DNA of 64,000 bases from Senimuribacter intestinalis. Its GTDB lineage: Bacteria; Bacillota; Clostridia; Peptostreptococcales; Anaerovoracaceae. A program made the position numbers and the translations under genes. The stretch spans positions 248,001 to 312,000 of the forward strand of contig CALPCJ010000002.1 of the NCBI GenBank assembly GCA_943192975.1. Reading direction: 5' to 3'. This document shows positions 59,033 to 64,000 of the stretch, in pieces (the stretch's first letter is position 1; every line of letters begins with the position of its first letter). The notes under the pieces are model-generated. The model saw only the letters and a list, made by a program, of their open reading frames with translations. It did not search any database and had not been told where the DNA came from.

Positions 59033-59599
59033 TTATTCTTTTGTGCCGCGCGCTTTGAAACAGCCTTCTTCATGAGAATCAATGACGCCAACCGCCTGCA
59101 AGTACGAATAAATAATCACCGTTCCGACAAACTTCATTCCTCGTTTTTGCAAATCCTTTGAGATTTGATCGGAAAGTGGAGAACTTACCACATCTGTTTC
59201 GTGCAAAACAGTTTCGCAGGTCCAATGCCAGAGATAGTTGGAAAAACTTCCGTATTCCTTTTGGATTTCGCGAAAAATCCGCGCATTATTTACTGCCGCT
59301 CGAATTTTCAATTTGTTGCGGATGATGCCTGGATTTTCGCGAAGTGCTGCCATTTTTTCCTCGTCATAATCACAGACTTTGGCAAGATCAAACCCATCAA
59401 AAGCAGCTCGAAAGGCTTCTCTCTTATTGAGCACGCACTCCCAGGACAAACCCGCCTGAAAGCTTTCCAAAATCAGCATTTCGAAAAGCTGATGATCGTC
59501 ATGCACCGGCACACCCCATTCTTCGTCATGATAACGCAGATAGATTTCATTCTTGGGATTCACCCACCTGCACCGTTTTTTTCCATCTTTCCATTCCAT
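59033..59599 (-). CDS. tag: DNA-3-methyladenine glycosylase I
   Basis: Base-excision repair enzyme removing 3-methyladenine; 188 residues. Family motifs: CRWVNPKNEIYLRYHDEEWG (first zinc Cys and conserved EWG), FEMLILESFQAGLSWECVLNKR (catalytic region with Glu), and KFVGTVIIYSYLQAVGVIDSHEEGC (zinc His/Cys). The ATG at 59599 follows AGGAGAAACGGA; the frame is open to 59671. Stands alone, flanked by hairpins upstream and island E downstream. Confidence 0.94.
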   Translation of the reverse strand: MEWKDGKKRCRWVNPKNEIYLRYHDEEWGVPVHDDHQLFEMLILESFQAGLSWECVLNKREAFRAAFDGFDLAKVCDYDEEKMAALRENPGIIRNKLKIRAAVNNARIFREIQKEYGSFSNYLWHWTCETVLHETDVVSSPLSDQISKDLQKRGMKFVGTVIIYSYLQAVGVIDSHEEGCFKARGTKE

Positions 59600-59629
59600 T
59601 CCGTTTCTCCTTTTCAAACATAAAACGGC

Positions 59630-59716
59630 AAAAGCGTGCACATTTCTATACGCACGCTTTTCGTCTCTCACAATTTCTTATTGTGTGCATAGGAGCTTTA
59701 GCTCCGTCATACACAC
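59630..59716 (-). terminator. Two hairpins between the aminotransferase and tag genes
   Basis: AAAAGCGTGC...GCACGCTTTT (59630-59661) and GTGTGCAT-AGGAGC-TTTA-GCTCC...ACACAC (59683-59716). The first has a T-rich end on the minus strand and is the better terminator for the aminotransferase transcript; the second abuts the stop codon. Confidence 0.55.
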
Positions 59717-59721
59717 TTTTT

Positions 59722-60885
59722 TTACTGAAACGCCTCGATCTTTTCAATCCGGTCAAATGCTTCTTTCAGGGTATCCACATTGACGGTGCAGGCAATACGC
59801 ACATAACCTTCACCACAGGCGCCAAAGGCATTTCCCGGCAGCATCAGCACATGGGCTTTTTCTAAGATCAGCTCCGCCGCTTTTTCACTGGAAAGACCGC
59901 TGTCCTTGATATTCATAAACAGATAGAAACTTCCCTTCGGCGGGTAAATCACAGAAAGCTTTGGAATCTGGTTAATTCTCTCCGCTGCATAGAACATTCT
60001 CTTCCTGTATTCGGAAATCATCGGCGGCTGAATCTCCGCTCTGTGGCGAAGTGCATAGATTGCAGCACGCTGAGATACTGACGGCGCAGTAAATACTACA
60101 TTTTCGTTAATCTGCTGAATCACCTTGATGATGTAATCCGGCGCAATGATGTTGCCCACTCTCCATCCTGTCATGGTGAAGTTCTTGGAGAATGAATTGA
60201 GAATAATCGTTCTTTCTTTCATACCCGGAAGTGTCGCAAACGGCACAAACGGATTCTGGTAACTGAACGAGGTATAAATATCATCAGAAATTACAATTAA
60301 GTCATGCTTTACAGCGATTTCTGCGATTTTTTCCATAGTCTCTACAGTCAGGCAGTTTCCGGTCGGATTGCTCGGCGAGTTGATGACCAGCGCCTTTGTA
60401 CGCTCTGTAATCAGAGATTCCAGACGTTCAATGTTAATCTGAAAGTCTTCCCCCTCATAAGTTGGAAGCTCAACAGGGATGCCTCTTGCCAGTTCCACCT
60501 GCTGCGGATACGGCGTAAAGTACGGCGCCTGTAAAATTACCTCATCTCCATCGTCTATGATGGCTTCCAGCGCCAAATACATGCCCAGGCATGCAGATGC
60601 GCAGACAAAGACTTCCTCGTCTACAACATCCATCTGATACTCTTCTTTATAGTATTTGCAGATTTCTGCGCGCAGCTCCGGATCTCCTCTGAAATCCGTG
60701 TACTTGGTATGTCCGGCTTTTGCATCTGCAAAGGCATTGTCGATAATAATATCATGGGTGATTAAATCCGGATCCCCTAAACTCAGATTGATCACATCAT
60801 CAAAAGACTTTGCCATTTCATCAGATTTTCCCATAGCAGTACTCTGATCTTTCCAGTACCGCTTTGCGATAAACTTGTGCTTCAT
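59722..60885 (-). CDS. Class I/II pyridoxal-phosphate aminotransferase
   Basis: Fold-type I aminotransferase of 387 residues. Motifs: NSPSNPTGNCL, VISDDIYTSFSY, the PLP lysine in LNSFSKNFTMTGWRVGN and the C-terminal Arg in GYVRIACTV. Resembles the AspC/aromatic or alanine-type subfamily; substrate unknown. It follows a sigma-54 activator gene by 13 bases and so is probably transcribed with it. With the ornithine-cyclodeaminase-like gene and carrier upstream it may form an amino-acid utilisation region. Start at 60885 after GAGAGGTAGAAAAA. Confidence 0.9.
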   Translation of the reverse strand: MKHKFIAKRYWKDQSTAMGKSDEMAKSFDDVINLSLGDPDLITHDIIIDNAFADAKAGHTKYTDFRGDPELRAEICKYYKEEYQMDVVDEEVFVCASACLGMYLALEAIIDDGDEVILQAPYFTPYPQQVELARGIPVELPTYEGEDFQINIERLESLITERTKALVINSPSNPTGNCLTVETMEKIAEIAVKHDLIVISDDIYTSFSYQNPFVPFATLPGMKERTIILNSFSKNFTMTGWRVGNIIAPDYIIKVIQQINENVVFTAPSVSQRAAIYALRHRAEIQPPMISEYRKRMFYAAERINQIPKLSVIYPPKGSFYLFMNIKDSGLSSEKAAELILEKAHVLMLPGNAFGACGEGYVRIACTVNVDTLKEAFDRIEKIEAFQ

Positions 60886-60898
60886 TTTTTCTACCTCT

Positions 60899-62341
60899 CT
60901 ATACATTAAGTTCTTTTAATCTGCGATACAACGTAGCTTTGCTGATGCCCAGCACCTCCGCTGCTTTCAGCTTGCCTGAAAGTGTATCGCCATAAATTCT
61001 GATGGCCTCTAAAATATATTCATCTTCCACATCTCTAAGCGGTTTCAAACAAATTCCGCTTTTAGAAGGTGGTTCCGTGGCGCTGCCCAAAATTCTTTGC
61101 GGCAAATCTTCAACCGTAATATAAGAACCAGAAGAAATATTGACTGCATACTCGATGGCATTTTGCAGCTGTCTTATGTTTCCGGGCCACGAATATTCGA
61201 ACAGCCTGTCCATGGCCGCCTTGTCTATGCCAAAAATATCTTTGTGCAGCGCCTTTGCATAAATTCTGAGAAAATGCTCTGCCAATTCTCCAATATCACT
61301 TCGTCGCTGTCTTAGCGGCGGTAATGTAATAGGGATGACACTGAGGCGATAATACAAATCCTCCCGAAACTGTCCGTTGCGCGAAAGCTCCTCTAAATCC
61401 TGATTGGTGGCTGCGATAATCCGTACCGACACCTCTATCTCCTTGCTACCGCCTACTCGCTGAATTTTTTTCTCCTGAAGGGCTCGCAAAAGTTTCGCCT
61501 GCAGATGGATTGGAAATTCACCGATTTCATCGAGAAACAAAGTACCGTGATTGGCAAGCTCAAACTTTCCCAGCTTTCCGCCCTTCAACGCACCGGTAAA
61601 TGCCCCCTCCTCATAGCCGAACAGCTCGCTTTCGATTAAGTTCTCCGGTAGCGCCGCACAGTTAATGGCAACAAAAGGACCATCCGCATTTCTGCTGGCG
61701 GTATGAATGGCTCTAGCAAAAACCTCCTTGCCAGTTCCACTTTCTCCTTGGATCAGAATCCCTGAATTCCCCTGTGCAAAACGCCTCGCCTCTTCTTTTA
61801 CCTTCCGAAACGCGGGACTGCTTCCTACAATGTCTTCAAAAGGCAAATTGCAACTGTTATTTTTCAACTGCTTGACAGTTTCTTTTAATTTCTTCGTTTC
61901 AGAAGTCTCTTTTAGTTTCATCACCAAAAGTTCTGACATTCTGTGAATAAACTCCAGAAAATCCTTGTTCTTTTCCATCAGTCTCTTTACATCTTCTTTT
62001 CCATGGGCATAAAGACCAATGGCGCCGTAAATATCCTCTCCATCGATAATTGGAATGGAAATCATTGCGTTAACGTCGCACGCATTCTTCTCCGGACAAT
62101 TTTTGCATCCTGCAAAATCCTTCTTGCTGTCTTCGATCACCATCATTTTTCGTAGGCGAACGGTCTCCACCAGCATGGAATTACCGGTCAACTTATTCAG
62201 CGCCCGCTGATTGGTGATGCCGTCTTTGCTGTCCCCAATAATCTGAAACTGCATATCACAGACCAACACCTGCATGTCCGCTACTGTGCTGATAATTTCT
62301 GTGGTCTTCTGTGCATATTCTCTGATACTACCTAAATTCAT
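60899..62341 (-). CDS. Sigma-54-dependent activator with GAF-like cysteine-containing sensor
   Basis: Enhancer-binding protein of 480 residues. The N-terminal 150 residues look like a GAF domain with a C-x2-C-x5-C cluster (Cys79, Cys82, Cys88 in GCKNCPEKNACDV), which may bind metal or an Fe-S centre (inference). AAA+ core: Walker A GESGTGKE, GAFTGA loop, Walker B GTLFLDEIGE, FREDLYYRL. The C-terminus is a Fis-type helix-turn-helix (AAEVLGISKATLYRRLKEL). The ATG at 62341 follows AGAGGTAATT. Its target promoter is not in view; the operon ending at 62457 is a candidate. Confidence 0.9.
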   Translation of the reverse strand: MNLGSIREYAQKTTEIISTVADMQVLVCDMQFQIIGDSKDGITNQRALNKLTGNSMLVETVRLRKMMVIEDSKKDFAGCKNCPEKNACDVNAMISIPIIDGEDIYGAIGLYAHGKEDVKRLMEKNKDFLEFIHRMSELLVMKLKETSETKKLKETVKQLKNNSCNLPFEDIVGSSPAFRKVKEEARRFAQGNSGILIQGESGTGKEVFARAIHTASRNADGPFVAINCAALPENLIESELFGYEEGAFTGALKGGKLGKFELANHGTLFLDEIGEFPIHLQAKLLRALQEKKIQRVGGSKEIEVSVRIIAATNQDLEELSRNGQFREDLYYRLSVIPITLPPLRQRRSDIGELAEHFLRIYAKALHKDIFGIDKAAMDRLFEYSWPGNIRQLQNAIEYAVNISSGSYITVEDLPQRILGSATEPPSKSGICLKPLRDVEDEYILEAIRIYGDTLSGKLKAAEVLGISKATLYRRLKELNV

Positions 62342-62371
62342 AATTACCTCTGGGAACGAATCACAGCGCAA

Positions 62372-62390
62372 AGGCTGCCAGTGGCAGCCT
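62372..62390 (-). terminator. Terminator after the ornithine-cyclodeaminase-family gene
   Basis: AGGCTGCC-AGT-GGCAGCCT, a perfect eight-base-pair hairpin between the two genes. On the minus strand only TT follows, so it may terminate weakly or act as an attenuator before the activator gene. Confidence 0.5.
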
Positions 62391-62409
62391 CTACTTCACG
62401 TATATTTTC

Positions 62410-62438
62410 ATTTTAACAGAAGATTGCACTTATTTCAA
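62410..62438 (-). promoter_or_regulatory. sigma-A promoter of the third sigma-54 activator gene
   Basis: Minus strand TTGAAA (62433-62438), 17 bases, TAAAAT (62410-62415), about 70 bases before the ATG at 62341, with the 62372-62390 hairpin in the leader. Confidence 0.6.
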
Positions 62439-62456
62439 TACTTTCATTTTCTGTGT

Positions 62457-63473
62457 CTATTTATCATAGGTTCTGAAAGCAAATACCGGCAGGCTGTCGT
62501 CTTCTGCAAAATAATCTTTGTACAGCTGTCCCGCTGTGCCGATGTCGGTGGAACCCATACCGATAATACTTGCACAGATGATTTCATCATCGTTTTCTCT
62601 TCCGCTCTTACGCCCCACTACGATATCCGGCATTTCAGCATGGATGTTTTCTTCTGTGATTCTTCCGTCATGAACCAGTTTCAAAAGTTCACCCCTGTGG
62701 GCGTTCTGTGCCCAGCTGTCGACAATCAGCTTGTCACAGTGAAGCGGAATGTTTTCATCCAATTCCTGGAAGGAACCCAGAGACATCACAGTACAGCCCT
62801 TTTTCAGCCACGCACCCATTACCAGCGGCTCATTGGCGATGGTTACCGTAATGATCAGGTCAGAGCCTTCACAGCATTCCTGATTGGTCTTTACCGGCGT
62901 CACCTTTACCGAAAGTTCCTGATTGAGTTCTTCTGCACATTTTACCGCTGCTTCCCAGTATAAGTCAGAAATCTTGATTTCTTCCAGATTTTCACAGGAT
63001 TCTGCGATGGCTCTTGCATTCATTCTGCCCTGCACACCTGCGCCGATGATGCCGGCAACCTTGGCATCTTTGCGAACCAGATACTTAGAAGCAACGCCAG
63101 CAGAAGCGCCGGTTCTGATGTCCGTAATAAAGCTGCCATCCATAATAGCAAGGATTTCACCAGTTCTGGCTTCGTTTAAAATAATTACGCCGCCGATGTA
63201 TGGAATACCCTTCTTTGCATTATCATTGAATCCCCATACCCATTTGATACCGGAGATATCCACGTCTTGTCCGATATATGCAGGCATTGCGTTATAAGAA
63301 CCTCCATATGGCGGCCAGTCGTTGCTTTCGCCGGTATCCAGCGTAATTTTTGCCGGCATATTCACTTCGTTGTGTCCATGGGCTTCATATACCTTTTCAA
63401 CCAGTTCGATGGATTTTTTCATGTCCAGCACTTTCTGTACATCTGCCTTTGAGATCATCTTTACATTATTCAT
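62457..63473 (-). CDS. Ornithine cyclodeaminase/mu-crystallin family protein
   Basis: NAD(P)-dependent enzyme of 338 residues. Motifs: MPAKITLDTGE, VWGFNDNAKKGIPYIGG, ILAIMDGSFITDIRTGASAGVA, the Rossmann motif GIIGAGVQGRMNA and DKLIVDSWAQN. Family members include ornithine cyclodeaminase, alanine dehydrogenase and ketimine reductase, so the substrate is open. The ATG at 63473 has GGAGG at eight bases; the ATG at 63479 is too close to it. It lies 27 bases after a carrier gene, likely its substrate importer. Confidence 0.9.
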   Translation of the reverse strand: MNNVKMISKADVQKVLDMKKSIELVEKVYEAHGHNEVNMPAKITLDTGESNDWPPYGGSYNAMPAYIGQDVDISGIKWVWGFNDNAKKGIPYIGGVIILNEARTGEILAIMDGSFITDIRTGASAGVASKYLVRKDAKVAGIIGAGVQGRMNARAIAESCENLEEIKISDLYWEAAVKCAEELNQELSVKVTPVKTNQECCEGSDLIITVTIANEPLVMGAWLKKGCTVMSLGSFQELDENIPLHCDKLIVDSWAQNAHRGELLKLVHDGRITEENIHAEMPDIVVGRKSGRENDDEIICASIIGMGSTDIGTAGQLYKDYFAEDDSLPVFAFRTYDK

Positions 63474-63500
63474 TTTCATTTCCTCCTATTTTTAGGTTCC

Positions 63501-64000
63501 TTAAAATGGACCGTAATTTGTCAAAACTGCTGCCGCAAGGATAATGCAAACCCATGCGGACCATTTCATTACCAGTGAGAATGCAAACTTAAACCACTGC
63601 TTAAAAGATACGCCTGCAAGTCCCAGTGACGCCATCAGAATCGGATGTACCGGCGTAATCATATTCCAGAATCCATCGCCGCTTTGAAATGCTAATACTG
63701 CGGTCTGTCGAGTAATACCAAGCACGTCAGCTAGTGAACTCATAATCGGCATCACCACAACCGCTTGTCCCGAAGACGACGGAATCAGGAAGTTGACAAC
63801 CCCCTGTGACAAGTACATGCCCCATGCTGCTACCACGCTTGGAAGTTTCGCAAGCGGTACAGAAGTCGCATAGACGATGGTATCCAAAATATTTCCGTCC
63901 TGCAAAACAATCAAAATCGCTCTGCCAAGACATACCAGAATGACCGCTGTCGCAATATCTCTGCAGCCAATCATAAACTCGTTGATCGTGTCGTTAAAGC
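63501..64000 (-). CDS. YfcC-like transporter (partial, runs off right edge)
   Basis: C-terminal part of a polytopic carrier, open to the window edge (at least 166 residues). The segment VVNFLIPSSSGQAVVVMPIMSSLADVLG with FQSGDGFWNMITPVHPILMA (quoted in pieces: SSSGQAVVVMPIM, FQSGDGFWNM) matches the end of the YfcC-type carrier at 12628-14166 (SGSGQAALTMPIM, FQLGDALTNL), so it is the same superfamily but a different branch. Co-oriented with the ornithine-cyclodeaminase-like gene 27 bases downstream; both probably serve uptake and use of one amino acid. Confidence 0.85.
   Translation of the reverse strand, partial: FNDTINEFMIGCRDIATAVILVCLGRAILIVLQDGNILDTIVYATSVPLAKLPSVVAAWGMYLSQGVVNFLIPSSSGQAVVVMPIMSSLADVLGITRQTAVLAFQSGDGFWNMITPVHPILMASLGLAGVSFKQWFKFAFSLVMKWSAWVCIILAAAVLTNYGPF

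Noticed and set aside
58797..59075. Plus-strand frame over island E and the 3' end of tag
   Set aside because: Antisense to tag and built from repeat sequence; no ribosome site.
1..64000. tRNA, rRNA, insertion sequence or prophage genes
   Set aside because: None seen; no transposase, integrase, phage structural gene or cloverleaf was recognised on either strand.

Overview
The window reads as chromosome of an anaerobic, amino-acid-metabolising member of the Clostridia. The evidence is the low-GC Firmicutes gene style (strong GGAGG ribosome sites, TTG and GTG starts), a leucine-type T-box, three sigma-54 activators beside amino-acid or organic-acid genes, an AGCS symporter, two YfcC-type carriers and FolD/FchA. 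An Anaerovoracaceae-like (Emergencia/Anaerovorax) relative is my guess, not something the sequence proves.

Layout. 1-5917 (minus): housekeeping cluster hslU(partial)-hslV-topA-dprA-yifB-yraN. 6358-9673: MerR/GyrI regulator, ilvE and a DUF815 ATPase. 9745-10957: a decayed locus with a truncated LytTR-type receiver, a VanZ-like frame broken at an A8 tract and tiny membrane or amphipathic peptides. 11437-16049: a sigma-54-controlled yfcC-iadA dipeptide unit with its activator. 16128-20996: OmpR-type two-component system with an FtsX-type ABC exporter. 21492-25158: an accessory locus resembling a peptide quorum-sensing circuit (LytTR regulator, HPK10-type kinase, a 20-residue Trp-rich peptide gene behind a 21-bp-phased direct repeat, and unknown secreted or small proteins). 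25327-29997: a deleted aldo/keto reductase, a lipoprotein, a 52-residue gene, an ABC exporter and a PD-(D/E)XK-like protein. 30150-42214: isoleucine-valine-leucine synthesis, with ilvA, ilvBNCD (minus) and, divergently, T-box-leuA-leuCDB. 42400-46371: cell-surface O-acylation cluster (SGNH, DUF4358, MBOAT, DHHW). 46428-57130: a sigma-54-promoted catabolic operon (HMG-CoA lyase-like, class II HMG-CoA reductase, two amidohydrolases, AGCS symporter, CoA transferase, crotonase) and its activator. 57155-64000: folD-fchA, tag, an aminotransferase, a third sigma-54 activator, an ornithine-cyclodeaminase-family enzyme and a partial YfcC-like carrier.

The most unusual signal is non-coding. At least eight intergenic islands consist of 35-53 bp inverted-repeat units set at nearly fixed intervals (63 bp in three islands, 42 bp in one, about 60 bp in others). 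Each island has its own arm sequence, and arms change in concert: TTGACA/TGTCAA in two islands becomes CTGACA/TGTCAG in a third of identical geometry, and two units at 45030-45177 share a core but carry different complementary arms. I cannot assign these to a named repeat family.

No tRNA, rRNA, insertion sequence, prophage or CRISPR array was seen.
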